A DNA stretch of 64,000 nt from Paralichthys olivaceus (lineage: Eukaryota; Chordata; Actinopteri; Pleuronectiformes; Paralichthyidae), in NCBI RefSeq assembly GCF_024713975.1, contig NC_091096.1:20620458-20684457 (forward strand), given 5' to 3'. How positions within the stretch are numbered: position 1 is the first letter of the stretch; each line of letters starts with the position of its first letter. This document shows positions 28,895 through 41,189 of the stretch, one piece after another. The notes beneath the pieces were generated by a model. That model ran no database searches. It had not been told where the DNA came from and saw nothing but the letters and a program-made list of their open reading frames with translations. The translations under genes were made by a program, and so were the position numbers.

Positions 28895-31800
28895 TCAGTA
28901 TCCGGCTGCTTGGCCCAGTTTCCTGGCATCAGACACTGCACAGATACAGCCGTCATTCTGCTCCACGGCATTGACCACGTTGTAGAAGATGCTCGATATC
29001 TCTTGATTGTGTCCCAGAGCTTTAAGAGCCTTGATTACATTCTGTAGAGATAAGATCAAATCGAATAAATTAACTTGTTACAGCAGCAGAAAGTCAGAAT
29101 GAGATTTTACTACACACCCAAATATTGTTTATAAAGAAAATTGCAGTGGCCCAGTAGACAACAAATATATTGTATTGCATAAATTCAATAATAAAATATG
29201 GTTTGAATAGGAAATAGTGTGCAAGTTCCCACACACAAACACATATGTATGAATTTTATAATAACCGACATACACATTGTATAATATAATATAATACTTT
29301 ATATACAGATAATGAGCTGGAGGACAGCAACATGCAAAATGGCTTTTCCAATAGAAAAATAGTTGAAGTAATTATGTCCCTCTATCAGATAAATGCAGTG
29401 AATGTTGTACCTTGTCAAAGTTGGTTTCAAACCTCAGTGCGTTTTCAGAGTTGATAAAAACAAGAGGGGCAGCGATTGCCTCCTTCAGGCTCTTTCCAAA
29501 CCAAAGGTGGTTCATCAGCGTCTGGAGGAGAGACAATAATACATTGTAATTTGCCAAATGGGACAGTGATGATTAAACAATGGGTTGTGGACGTGCTGAA
29601 GTTACTGGTGAGGACAGCTTTTGCTATGACAACAGTGACGGGCATTTGCCTGCAGCAATTTATCTTAATGGCACTCAGTGTGATTGCCTATGGACGTGTA
29701 CCGAGGCGATCCCGGTCGTTATCATGCTCCCACCGGTCGCTCCAATCACCAGCGTCTTCGACTGAGACTTCAGCACAGCGGGAGACATGGAGGAGGGAGG
29801 CTGATCCCCTGCGAACGCAAAACAAAAAGGATTTGACTGACAGGACAGACGGCTACAATTCAGACTCATCAGTGTGAAGAGAACAAGATGGAAATGATTA
29901 TAAAGGCTCTGAAAGCTGGAAACCCTAGACACCCATCAAAGGGTGAGGGGCGTTTCTTCAGCCCATCACTTTGTGATTTCCCCTTTGTTCACCAGCTGAC
30001 ACCTGACAGTCGTGAATGTGTCACTCTCAGCTTCATACTTTTCATAAAACATGTCAGACAGACGAAAAAAAGAGAACACTGCAAAGAATAATCATTTCAT
30101 ATGAAAGTCTGTCTCAAATTAGGCTAAATCAGTGCACATTTGATTTGTTTTTTTAATTATTCATGTTAATTTAACCTCAACAGTTTAACAGATGATGAAT
30201 ATTTTAGGGTTCATGATATTAGGAACAAGCAGTTTGTGAGCACAGACCCCACAGAGACCTCTGCTTTGATGGCAAATCAATCTTCTTCTTTACTCCTCTG
30301 ACCAAGTTAAATCCCAAAATAATACCATTGAGATAGAAATTACACAAGGTAAGGAAATCTTACAGGTTGTACGAGCTATGAACAGTTATTATGTTTCATT
30401 GCTCATTCTGATTGTCAGCAGGATTGCAAAAAACAATTGAAGGGTTTTGTAGGGGCCAACAAAGAACCCTTTAACTTTGGAGCAGATTTGATTAAAGGGG
30501 CCGATCCAGGGTTATTTCTTTCACTTTCTTTAACATCGTGAGATGTTTTTCTAAATTTTTTTGAATTTCTCAATAAATAATACAGATATCTTCATGAAGA
30601 TTTGGCATATTTAGGAAACAGATATCTGTAAGTGTGTGAACTTTGGTGCAGCTTAAAGTGGAGTGGACTTAGACGGACTGGATGGAGGTATGTGCTCTCC
30701 TGAGTGAAATGTACATAGTGATGTTATTCATGTGTGGGGTTAGTCAGACCTAATTAAATAGGTTTATTCAGGCTTTAGGAGAGCAATGCTGCCATTAACT
30801 CCCTTTAACAGTAATCACATAGAGAACTTGGAAATAATTTTTACCTCCACCAAGGAGGTTATGTTTTCATCTGCATTTGTTTGTGTGTTAGTAGTTAGCA
30901 GGTTTAAGGAAAAACTAATGAACAGATTAGTGCAAAGCTCGTGGAAGGAAATGGTATGTGTCTGGAGGGAACCCATTGAATTTTGGTGCAGATCCAGGGT
31001 AATTCTTTTTTTTTCTTTAACATTGAGTTTTTTCTGACATATTCATTGATTTCTCAGAAAATGATTCATGGATCTTGATGAAAACTGATATTTATAATAT
31101 GTAATTAAGTGGAGATCCAAATAAAAATCGGGTTCTAGTGAACTTAAATGTGGTTTCATAAACATTGGTGCCCCAGACCCCAAAAAACTCAAATGAACAC
31201 ATTACATTTAAATAGTTTAAAGGCGTCCAGGGTCTCCAGGATAGAACGATCGTGGCTTAACATCAACCCACAACACCCTGAACAATATGTACTGCACATT
31301 CTGAGGTCTCAGATACAGTAAAACAGCCCCCCCTCCTGCAGCACTTACTGTCTCAGAACATCTAATCAATGCATTACATTCAGCTCATTGGATAACTCAT
31401 TAAAGACTCCTAGGAATGAGAGTTTTTTGTAACGTGCTCCACCCTCAGACATCCTGGTTAACAAGGAACAGAAAGTTACTCAATGAATATGAAAATGATG
31501 TGGTTACCAGGAAAGAGATTGTCAACCCGGCCACAGAAGTCGGACAGCTCGTTGTTGAGGATGACTCCGGTGCTCGGAGAGAAGACCTTTGAGCCAAAGC
31601 TGCGAAAAAAGTAGATTACATAAACTGAATCATCAAACTATGACAGTTGATATTAAATCTTCACAATCCAATACTTTTGATGCTTGGTGTCTTTGCAGGT
31701 ACTGACATGTGGTTGATGGTGCTGGTGACGGACACGGCAGATCCATCCTCAGCCAGCACCGACACGTGTGTGGTGCCCACACTGTCCAGGTGCGGGGTGA

Positions 31801-34800
31801 TGTTGTAGTACTGGGGATCGTGAGTCTTGTCGCTGCTGATCAAGCTGCGAATGTGGTCGGCAAAGCTGTCCTCTGTGAATTTCCTCGCCATCTACGGAGA
31901 GCGCAGTGAACTTAAAAACACATGTATCGATAACGACACAAATTTCAAGGCTGGATGGATAGATGGATTTTTACAGCAGGATTTTTACTTTAGAGCAATA
32001 CTTTAAGGTCCAGTGTTTAAGATTTAGGTGAAAGGGATTTATTGGCAGATATTTAATGTAGAATAATCCTCATGATGTTTTCACTAGTTCGTTTCATCTA
32101 AATTGTATGAATTGTAGTTTTCTTTACCCCAGAAAAGGCCCTTTATATTGAAATACTTTATATTTACATCGAGGGGACCCTCTCTACGGAGGCCGCCATG
32201 TTTTTTACATTAGTCCAGACTGGACAAACTAAACACCTTTTGAGTTTTTATGACAACTGAAGCTACCACAGGTTCTTTTTCATGTTTGGAAGGAGAGGGT
32301 GAGGTGAGGGGTGTTCAGCTGCAACATGCAATGTCAACATATATCACAAAATTCTACACATTGTACCTTGAAATAAAAAATACTTCTTCCACCTCTGACT
32401 ATAAGGTTTAGCTACATTTAACTACTTCAGTGTAATGGTGATGTGTACAGCAGCGACAAGTGTAAATATGTGCTCCCATGTTCACTGGAGCATTTTGCGA
32501 TTCTCACCTGTTCTGATGTGTGCTGTGGATGGATGTGTTTCTTCAGTCCATTGGCAAACTTGAAGGCTTCAACGTAGCGGTGATAAGCCAGAGTCTTCAG
32601 TTCACCTGTCAGAGACGCTGAATTCAGGCCATATCCTGTAAAATCAAACAAACTGTGTTCATTTGGTTTGTTCAACTTGAGACAATCCCACCTCCTATGA
32701 CTGCTCTTGACACCATGAAATAAGGAAACTCATTTGTGTTTTGTTTCCCAATATTTTTATGATTTACTTTTACGGACAGCACTCTGTTTTTGCATTAACA
32801 CTATATAGGAACTATGTTACAGTCTGTGTTGTTCGGGGACGTGTTAATCATTGCAATGGTTTCCTCTGAAGATACATGCAGTTGGAGAAGTTTTAAACTC
32901 AGCTTATAGTTTTTAATGATGGGTTAGAGGACAGTGATGTGGAGAGAAGTTAAGCCAAATCACTTCTTCAATAAAAGAAGAACTACCATGTAGTCTATAA
33001 CCTGGAGGGAGCGAACCATCAAAATAATATGAAAGTATCAGCATTAATGTTGGCCAATGTGCACCGATATAAAAAATAAACATTGCAAGAAAGGTGTGCT
33101 CCATGTTTATATTTACATAAATTCCTTAATTCAAATTCTATATCTTTAGTTGTATTTGTCTTTTCTTTTTGTTTGTTTTATTTATAATATATATATATAC
33201 GGAGCCCGTCTGGTGACATGGGTGGAAAAAATACATTTCGCCACGACTTGCTTAATGCGTGGGAACGAGATGATTATTAGGTGGCCACGAATTAATAAGA
33301 CGCATGATGAAATCTATAACTTCCCCGAGGTCAGCATATTGTTTACGTTTGAGCCCGTGCTTTTTGAGCAGCCGAATTAAGTGTCTCTTGCTCAGAATGA
33401 CTCCATGTCTGACCGCAAGTGATTTCAGGATATTGTAACGCCGGCGGAAGTAATGAGGAGACAGGGCGTGATGTCTTCAGGACATTTATTTTCGTTCTTT
33501 TTACTATGAACAAACTTTGTGAACTCCCACACACAGAGACTTATCTCAACGGTCCTATCGCCCACCGTTCCACATACACACACACGGGCCCTGCCACACA
33601 CACTTATCAACGGCGCGCATACTCAGCATTTTCAACATGCACTTCCTTGATTAGCCGAGAGACAGACAGCCAGTCCAGCTGGACAGCAGGGTCGCTACAC
33701 TATCATTATAATTCATCCCTAGATTAAAATAAAACTAAATCATATCAAACTTGTCCATGTTTGCGGCTGAAGCTACTGATGCCAGAAAGTCAAAAGTCTC
33801 ACTGATGAAATGACAAACATTTCTCGTGGCCACGTCTTATTATTTCGTGGCCACCTAATAATCATCTCGTTCCCACGCATTAAGCAAGTTGTGGCCACGG
33901 AATAGGATCTCGTTCCCACTCGTTATTAATTCGTGGCCACAGAATTTTTTTTTTCCACCCATGTCACCAGACGGGCTCCATATATATATATATATATGGT
34001 TAAACTGAGATTTTTTTATATATATATGTATTGATATCAGATTTTCCCCCCCCCCAATTGCTGGTATCAATTCCCAAAAATCCATCCTTATTCAAACCAC
34101 CACTTTCTCGTTATTTCAGTCAACAACTCGTACATAAACACATTCATTTGGCCGGATGTGTTCAAAGCACAAACATAGCTCTGCAGTCTGTTTACAGCAG
34201 GGACCTTTGAGGATGTTGAGGATGAGGCTGAGGATGGTGCCGCCTGCAGGGGGTGGAGGTATGTACAGCTGATACTCTCCCAAAGGAACAGCCCACGCAT
34301 CAGTCACTGTAACTCTGTACGACGCCAAGTCCTGCACCGTGAGCGTTCCTCCTGAACGAGAATTTCAAAAACAAATGGTTCTGCTGAGTGAAAATGCATC
34401 TGGGCTGAAAGTAATTGAGATTTTGAATGGATCCAGGCAGCTCACATTGCAGTCTGTGAAGGATCACTGCAGTGCTTCAACTGATTTCTTCATTTCTAAT
34501 TAGATCACTGTGCCAGGCAGAGAGAGGACAGAGTGAGGTAAGAGAATATATCACAATACCTGCCTCCTGTATGTCTCGGATTAAATCCTCTGCCACTCTC
34601 CCAGTGTAGAAGATGTCTGCCCCGTGATTTGCAATCATCTCAAAGGTGTCGGCCAGTTTCTCAAACCTCACTATGTTGCCAGTCTTCAGCAAGTTCCCGT
34701 CCTTATCTGAAAATAACTTCCTGAAGGGCAAACACGGAGAAAGAACACATCACTCAGTTACAGGGACGGTGAAAGGTTTCATGATTGATGTTTCTGTGGT

Positions 34801-37493
34801 TGTGTTTCGTACCGTAGTGCCTGGGTCTCGTTCGTATCAACGTGTGAGATGTATCGACCCTGGATTGGAGGGATGGGAAACCCTTCCCTGGCCAGTTGGA
34901 TGGTCGGCTGGAAGAGGGTGGCCCATGGCAACTTCCCATAAAGCCTGTGTGCCTGTTCGTATCCTCGAATTTCCCCTGGGACCCCAATCCACTGGCTACC
35001 TGGAGGGATAGAGATTAAGACAACCTTATTATTTCCAGAAGGGCAAGTTGTTACTAAGTCTAATTCATTCATGTGAAGGAATAAGAATAGATAAATTGGT
35101 ATGGACAGATGGATGGAGGTCAATGGTAGAAATTTACATTTTTCACACTTTCAGGTACTTGTACTTGTGTTTATACAACATCTGCAACATTATACAGATT
35201 GTGATCCAACATTATTTCATATTAAGATTTAAATATAAAAAAACATAAATTGAAAATTAGGATACAAGAAGTTGGTGTGTTTTTTTCTCTCTCTCTTTTG
35301 ACCGCGTTAATTATCTCACGACATTTACCTTTGGAGGGACCTGAACTTGAAGTTAAGATCCACTGGACAAAACCAAACTCCTCCACATCAACCCATGACA
35401 GATGTGTATTTGTACATTAATGTAATGCAATATTTATATATTTTTAAAACCAATAGGTTTTGAAAAACCTCTTATAAATAATCTTGATGGTGGATTGTGG
35501 ATCCTGATCTTGGGTAGTGGTGGTGGATCATGATAGTGGTGGCGGCTGATCATGGACTATGACTACAACAAGATTGCTTGATATACATTATTTCTACTCA
35601 CATGTTCCACCATTACTGGCAATACCTCCCTCATTTCAATTGTCATTTCTGCTCCTGTTATCTCTATCACACAATTTCTTATATATAAATGCTATATACA
35701 TTGACACACCTTTCCATTGTGCTAAAACCAGTTTCTTCTAATCAATGTTGGTAATATTTTAATTGTGTTTCCTTACTTATTCTTGTTGGGGGTTTAGTAA
35801 ATTGGGATTTGTGAAGGAGGGCTATACAAATAAAATTTGATTGATTGATAAATTGCTTTTTTTCTTTTCTCCAGTTCAATTCCATATTTCTTTTCAAATC
35901 ACAACACACATTATCTCAAGGCACATCCCATTGTAAGATCATCTCTGTACAAAACCAAAGAAATAGTGTTCTCACAATGAGCAAACATTTTGCAATTGTG
36001 GACAGGGAAAAAATCCATGTTAACAGGAAGAAACCTGTGGCAGAACTAGAATCAGTGTGGGGCTTCTGCCTCAACCTGTTGGGTAAGTGGAGAAAAATGC
36101 ATGAGGAAGGTGGGAAGGGGAAGAAGAAAGAGAGACCAGATTTTCTATATGATTCTCGTCCAACTTGTTTACATGTTTATGTTTCAGAAGGTTGGTTTAT
36201 TCTTATGCATCATGTATGTTGTAAGTTTATCTTATATTTTGGCTTATTCCTCTTTCCTTTTGTCATTATGAGTGAGGACATTTTGGCCGGTCCTTACTTT
36301 CTGTCCCACCTTTAATGGAATGTTTGTGGGTGACGTCTTGGTTTTAGGATTAGGGTTAGAATAAGGTTTAGGTTAAGGGTTAGGGTTAGCTAGGGAATCT
36401 CCTCATGTGAACCATGCTGATGAGTGTGACATAAGGAGCAAAAATGTTTATTGTGGCCTCCTCCAGTGAGCATGCAGGAGCCCAGTGGCCCAGCGACTTA
36501 ATATCTCACACAACAGCCTGAGCTAGAAAAACAAGCAAAGCCTCCCTGAACAAGGAATCAGAAAGATAAACCTAATAGATGTCTTAATGTCAGAGTGCAT
36601 TGGAGCGTACCTGACAGCAGCTGGAAGGTCTTGGGACATGACTTGAGCAGGTCAGGATTAAACTTCTGTGGTACGGTCTCTCTGGCGTTGATGATTTTCA
36701 CTTTACCTAGAAGAGGACATATTAACTCCTCACCTCGGCAGAACAATAGCTGGCTCTGCTGTATTGCAGTGATGAATGCATGTGTGTGTGTTACCAGAGC
36801 TGTCCATCACAGTGAATATCGACCCCCCTCCCAGGCCCATACTCTGAGGGTTGACGATGGAGGTGCACAGCAGCGCAGCAATGGCGCCATCTACCGCTGA
36901 GCCCCCTCGTTGGAGGATGTCCCTAAAGGATTTCACACTTGATTACTGTCATTATCGCCGGATTTTAGTTCTGCTGCACATACCTGTCACACCAGGTAAG
37001 GTATGTTAGTTCTTCACCGGCTGGTCTTGTGTAATACACATTGCGTTTCCTTGGTAATTAGAGACTCCACTTTGAGGTGTTCAAAAACAGTAAGTGGAGC
37101 ATTTTACAAATGCAGCTTTAATGTTCTAATACTTCTGGAGAACAAAGAAAGAACAATATAAAACAAAAAATATGAATTTCTATTTATTCACCCACGTTTT
37201 GAATGTGTAGGATAGGTTGATCTTTGAAAAAGTACAAAGTGTGGCTGTTTGTTGTGCGTAAAGCGTGCGTAATTCTTAACCCACTGAGCAGAACAAATGA
37301 TCCAGGTCGACACGAGTAATGTAACTCACCGTCCAATCTCTGAACACTTCCGAGAGTCTGCGGCCACTGCAGCACGTGAGAAACTCCCGACTGGACACTT
37401 GCGCCTTACAAATACAGCAAGACACACAATTAAGACGAGCGCGCAGAGCAGCAGCAGCGCGCAAATGTACACCCTCGCCTTTGACCTCGCCAT
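28895..37493 (-). CDS. ggt5: Gamma-glutamyltransferase 5-like (leukotriene-C4/glutathione hydrolase), 12 coding exons
   Basis: Exons: 37493-37330, 36922-36795, 36706-36611, 34999-34813, 34720-34560, 34351-34205, 32635-32508, 31891-31707, 31599-31508, 29808-29702, 29521-29411, 29041-28895. Phases agree throughout and give 550 residues ending in GY, like other GGTs. A short tail and signal anchor fill residues 1-30. The autocatalytic Thr is about residue 377, codon 31774-31772, in [33 protein letters not shown] and PPSSMSP keep the substrate-binding residues. Features shared with GGT5 and not GGT1 are [26 protein letters not shown] and the loss of the MCPT motif. GGT5 hydrolyses glutathione conjugates such as LTC4 (family knowledge). 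The intron 6 donor is unusual (G|GTCCCT at 34204). Introns 6 and 7 hold a foldback element and a MITE. The start gives a typical signal anchor. Which ggt5 paralogue this is cannot be told. Confidence 0.92.
29042..29410 (-). other. ggt5 intron 11, AT-rich
   Basis: About 370 bases, A/T-rich with TATAATATAATA runs. No feature recognised. Confidence 0.6.
30400..31140. repeat. Dispersed repeats of one fish family, in ggt5 intron 9
   Basis: Two adjacent related segments share GATCCAGGGTTATTT / GATCCAGGGTAATTCTT, CTTTAACAT and TTGAATTTCTCA / TTGATTTCTCAG. The unit at 30845-31010 begins AAGGAGGTTATGTTTTCATC. A third fragment of the family lies at 43895-44030. It resembles a very common teleost interspersed repeat; class unassigned. 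Confidence 0.6.
32002..32372 (+). mobile_element. TTAA-flanked MITE, copy 2
   Basis: Opposite in orientation to 23186-23528. One end reads TTAAGGTCCAGTGTTTAAGA and the other ACACATTGTACCTTGAA, a decayed terminal inverted repeat pair. The interior shares GGCCGCCATGTTTTT and AACACCTTTTGAG with copies 1 and 3. Lies in ggt5 intron 7. Confidence 0.75.
33201..33979. mobile_element. Foldback-type DNA transposon in ggt5 intron 6
   Basis: About 780 bases with near-perfect terminal inverted repeats of at least 26 bases (GGAGCCCGTCTGG... and ...CCAGACGGGCTCC) plus an A/T run. Both ends are embedded in (TA)n. Subterminal arms (33230-33303 and 33831-33925) are also inverted repeats, sharing CTTGCTTAATGCGTGGGAAC and GGTGGCCACGAA. 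The right arm has an extra unit with TGGGAACGAGAT and GTGGCCACGAATT, so the arms are built from short repeated units. No transposase is present, so the element is nonautonomous. Superfamily is not known to me. Confidence 0.85.
33434..33699 (-). repeat. Possible solo LTR nested in the foldback element
   Basis: A 266-base block that on the minus strand starts TGTAGCGACCC and ends GGCGTTACA, giving TG...CA ends with a short inverted match. It contains AATAAA on the minus strand near 33490. Composition differs from its AT-rich host element. A target duplication is not clean (ATAT versus CTAT). Ty3/Gypsy-like by general look only. Confidence 0.45.
35550..36115. repeat. L2-like LINE/SINE 3' tail fragments in ggt5 intron 3
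   Basis: The block ACAAATAAAATTTGATTGAT near 35827-35848 is the typical tail of fish L2-type elements. The adjoining stretch with TTAACAGGAAGAAACCTGTG (about 36018-36037) and GCAGAACTAGAATCAG is another well-known fish repeat block. This explains the 156-codon open frame at 35845-36315, which I do not regard as a gene. Confidence 0.6.
36341..36390. repeat. Degenerate interstitial TTAGGG-like tract
   Basis: About 50 bases of imperfect GGTTAG/TTAGGG units, including AAGGGTTAGGGTTAG, in ggt5 intron 3. Short and degenerate, so it is either a relic telomeric insertion or part of a dispersed repeat. Confidence 0.6.
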
Positions 37494-37872
37494 GGATGAA
37501 TGTAGCAGACGTCTCCGCGGGGCTCATTAAAGTTCCATCTTTCCAGGTTATCACTCCTGAACTATGAAAACTCCTCTGAGTGACTGACTGAGGTCGTGCC
37601 ATCAGTGGGGGCGTGTGCACCGGACTGGTCTGACTCCGCCCTCAGTCTGGAGCTCCAAAGGAGGAATTGGAGGAGACCAGAGCGCCCATGTTGCGCACAA
37701 GTGGTTGTTATATTTGAGTGTTTATTACTCAACTTGTGAAACGTCCAATCAACTCAAGTATCAGGTGACAGGCATCGGGTATCCTCACATACTTCACAGA
37801 TCAGAGTGAGACTCCTCCTTTAGGGCACTGCTAGAGTTTATCACTCCCAAACTTGGAATAGGTTATTCGTCT

Positions 37873-37922
37873 TTTAGTTCAGTTTAGTTTAGTTTAGTTT
37901 AGTTTAGTTTAGTTTAGTTTTT
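37873..37922. repeat. (AGTTT)n minisatellite-like run
   Basis: About nine tandem AGTTT units, upstream of ggt5. Confidence 0.9.
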
Positions 37923-38223
37923 GACTAACCTGGTTGGGGGGGAAATGGGTTTACATAGCTTCCATGTTGTTGTTTTTTAGCACAGCTGCAAATCACTCAC
38001 TAAAAATCATCTTCCTATATTTGAATTGTAATTTTTTTTAAATACACAAAAGTCCTCAGGGGGGTACTTATCGAACTGTTATTATTATTAAAATTATTAT
38101 CTGTCTTGTTTATATGATTTGATTTCTCTCCTGCCATAGATATCAGCAGCTGTAGGCGGGAAAACAAAGGTTTGATTTAAAGAAAATATAGAATCTGTGT
38201 TAATTCCCGGGGTATGGATATAC

Positions 38224-38310
38224 ATTATTATTATTATTATTATTATTGTTATTATTATTATTGCTATTATTGTTGTTGTTGTTATTATTATTGTGATTAT
38301 TGTTATTATA
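38224..38310. repeat. (ATT)n microsatellite with GTT interruptions
   Basis: About 29 triplet units, mostly ATT/TTA. Confidence 0.9.
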
Positions 38311-38420
38311 CCAAAGCGATATGTGTCAGATCATTCTACACACAGACCAGTCAGGGAAACTCAGACTGATCCTTTGTGCCATGGTTATCATTAAATCTTT
38401 AGTCTTCACTTCACTGCCAT

Positions 38421-38441
38421 GGGGGGGGGGGGGGGGGGGGG
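38421..38441. repeat. Poly-G tract (21 G)
   Basis: Uninterrupted G homopolymer. Its length may be affected by sequencing or assembly. Confidence 0.85.
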
Positions 38442-40431
38442 TAAGGTCCCCAGCATGTGGTCTGTAGTTGGACTTTTCTGTGTTCAAATGTGTTGACAAT
38501 GTTGTCGTGTCATAAACTATCATCATCAAACTGCTGCTCTGTGACACTGCGGGCGAAGCCCAAGAGAGCCGCACGGCATCTTGGGAAATGCTGTCTGCAG
38601 TCGCGTCAAACAGTCGATGGGTGAGCCACGAGACACACGGAAGAGGGAGGCTGTCATCTGAGTCAAGTCAACCAAAGAAAACCACAGCTGTACCGGATAT
38701 AAGGTAAAACTGCCTTCAAAATAAAAGAATGAATATACCACAGTTGGCTGTCAGTCTTAATTTGTAGGCTTTTAGTTGTGCTGCATTTTCATTGTATATA
38801 TATATACAATGAATAATATAATATATATTGTCATAGAGTACACATCATATACATTTTTTGAAGATGGTTTCTGTCATTTTAGGTTGTTCTTATACAATGA
38901 TATATGTCCAAGTGCTCATTTTTGGTGAGTTGGGTTTAATTGAGTTATTTGATGCTATGAAAACGAGGTGAAACATCATGATTGACAGCTGAGACGTTTG
39001 GTGGAGCGAATGTTTCAAGGGCATCTCTCTACAGCAACTCCATGCACAAGATGGCAGCGTTCGTTACTGGGATATTTTTGGCTTCATTTCTGGATAGTGT
39101 GAGGAAGTAGAGATGCATCGTCCATTTTTATGAACAGTCAATGGGCTACACCAGGTAAAGTAAGTGAATCCTTATTAGTGTAAATAGTTGAGCAGCCACA
39201 AGCACAAACAAATTTGTGTCATCAACTTTGTCCCAGTGACCTGGTCACTCAAATCAGTTGGGATATTGGCAATTGACTTAAAGCTATTGTTAATCCTGGA
39301 AGTTAGCATGAGCAGGCTACACTGTGTAAATATGTAACCACTGTCTCGTCAAAGCTACGCCCCCAAAACACATGCACCGGCTGATAACTGGTAGATATTG
39401 ATGACTATCGGAGGTGAAAAGGATTTCAACAAATATGAAAAAAAAGCATTTCCCAAAAAATCAGAAAGCCTTCCTTTAATGGTGCACTCCACTTATTTCA
39501 CATAGATCAGTTGAGTTGTTGTAAAGAATACTTTGCCTCTCCTGGATTGATTTTGACCATTATATTTAACAGTCTACCTCTTTGTTTCACTTTCACTTTC
39601 ATTGACATGACTCACTAACTTGTTGAATGAATCATTTTGAGTCTCTTAATATCTATTGTGTCGAACATATTCCAGCTTGCATCTTGAACTTGTTGCACTG
39701 TGGTCTTGTATGGAGGTGGGAGGTGCTTAGACTTCTGTCACTTCCTTTGCATTTTGCTGAAGGATTTCAACCCCTGCTTGACCATGACGTCTATTTTGAA
39801 AAGGTGCGACTGGAAGTATCGTTGCATGTTCCTCTGGCCTTGACTCTGGGTGGCTTCCTCCGGTGGAGCTTGACTATTTACAACAATATAATGTGAAGCC
39901 TATCTGACGCTGCCGTGCAACACAAACAGGCAGACTGGGAGTCAACCCGTCGGTAGGACAGCTTTTTATTGTTTTCCCTCCAGAATACGATGCGTGTCAG
40001 CTCCACTCGGGACTTCTTTTGTGCGTTTTCCCTATAATGTTGGCAAGTGATCGTCTGCTGTGTGCACTGCAGTGGTGCGCAGCTTCGCCTGGAGAAACAC
40101 CTGTGCGCCTCTCCTCTCCACCGGCCACAGCCACGAATGTTGAGTAGGTATGGATCCTGCAAACCTGTGCACCAATCCATCCACGAGGGAAACGTGGAAA
40201 CCTGCTTGTTTATCGTGGGTTATTGAGCGTTACAGCTCACCCATATTTGTGGCCAGCACTTTGTGTGGCACCATGGCCCCTGGGTGCAGCAGCTCCAGTG
40301 GCCAGGCCAGATTACATGGAGGGAGTGTTGGAGGAGTAAAGCCAATAGGTGTGTGCGTGCTTGCGTGTGTGTGTTGGCTTCATGGTTGTGTGTGATGGTT
40401 CTAAAATGCAGCGGGAGTGTGTGTGTATGGC

Positions 40432-40446
40432 GGGGGGGGGGGGGGG
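40432..40446. repeat. Poly-G tract (15 G) downstream of GT-rich sequence
   Basis: G homopolymer following GTGTGTGTATGGC. Confidence 0.85.
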
Positions 40447-41189
40447 ATATGTGGGGGCGTCTTGGAGCTGTTAGGCAGGATGTGGGGGAGGATCTATTGG
40501 AGCAGGATTGCCCGACCATTTTTGGTGAGGGCGCACCGTGGAGCTCTGATCACAGCTGACGCATTGCTCTTCCTCGCGTTTTAGCTGCTGGTCCATTACC
40601 ATTATATAATCGCAACCATGTAATCCAGTCTGTATTTGTTACTGAGGCAGATTACACAGACTACCACCTCCCACCCACCCTATCCATCCGACCCTCCCCT
40701 GAGGATCCAGTTATGCAGCTTCTGTTTACAAAGCTATGAATGCTAATTAAATATAACGTGGGTGGGTATCAACACTGTTTATGTTTACTAAATGCTTAGT
40801 TTAGTGCGTGTGCACGGGGGGAGAGATGTGTGTTAAATGCAGCACTGTTCCCGTGACTCATGGTTTTACACAGTGCAGCACAGGGATGTGTGTGTGGAGA
40901 GTTGAAATTCAAATAGTCTCCAAAGTGTGTGTGTGTGTGGTTTTACAGGTAGTTTTACATGTGGTGCACATAGGATGCTGTCAAACCCTGAGCAGCAGCA
41001 ACGTTTGTTTTCACAGACACAAAGTAAAAGTGTAAATATGTTCCTGCATATGACTTCACACAACATCAAGCATTAGTTTTCCAGCATTAAGATCAATCTC
41101 ATCACTCTTGTGATTTAACTCTTCTCAGTTACAATCGTCCTCTTCCCCTCTCATCCCCTCTTTTTGCTCCTTCTGTCTTTGTTTTCCAG

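Larger units (their letters stand above)
37494..41189. other. Divergent spacer between ggt5 and asphd2
   Basis: The two genes are head-to-head. It contains an (AGTTT)n run (37873-37922), an (ATT)n run (38224-38310), a 21-base G run (38421-38441), a dispersed repeat about 38930-39170 with CAAGATGGCAGCGTT, and a 15-base G run (40432-40446). GC-richer sequence around 40050-40330 may hold an untranslated first exon of asphd2; a GAGTAG|GTATGG donor-like site lies near 40147. No open frame here resembles a known family. Confidence 0.55.

Noticed and set aside
33183..34030. CRISPR-like or tandem-repeat array
   Set aside because: The repeats are arms of a foldback transposon with TA-rich flanks; spacing is irregular and the host is a vertebrate.
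35845..36315. 156-codon open frame in ggt5 intron 3
   Set aside because: It overlaps typical L2/SINE-type repeat blocks, has no recognisable domain and lies on the opposite strand to the host gene.
38197..38394. Isoleucine/valine-rich open frame
   Set aside because: Translation of the (ATT)n microsatellite.
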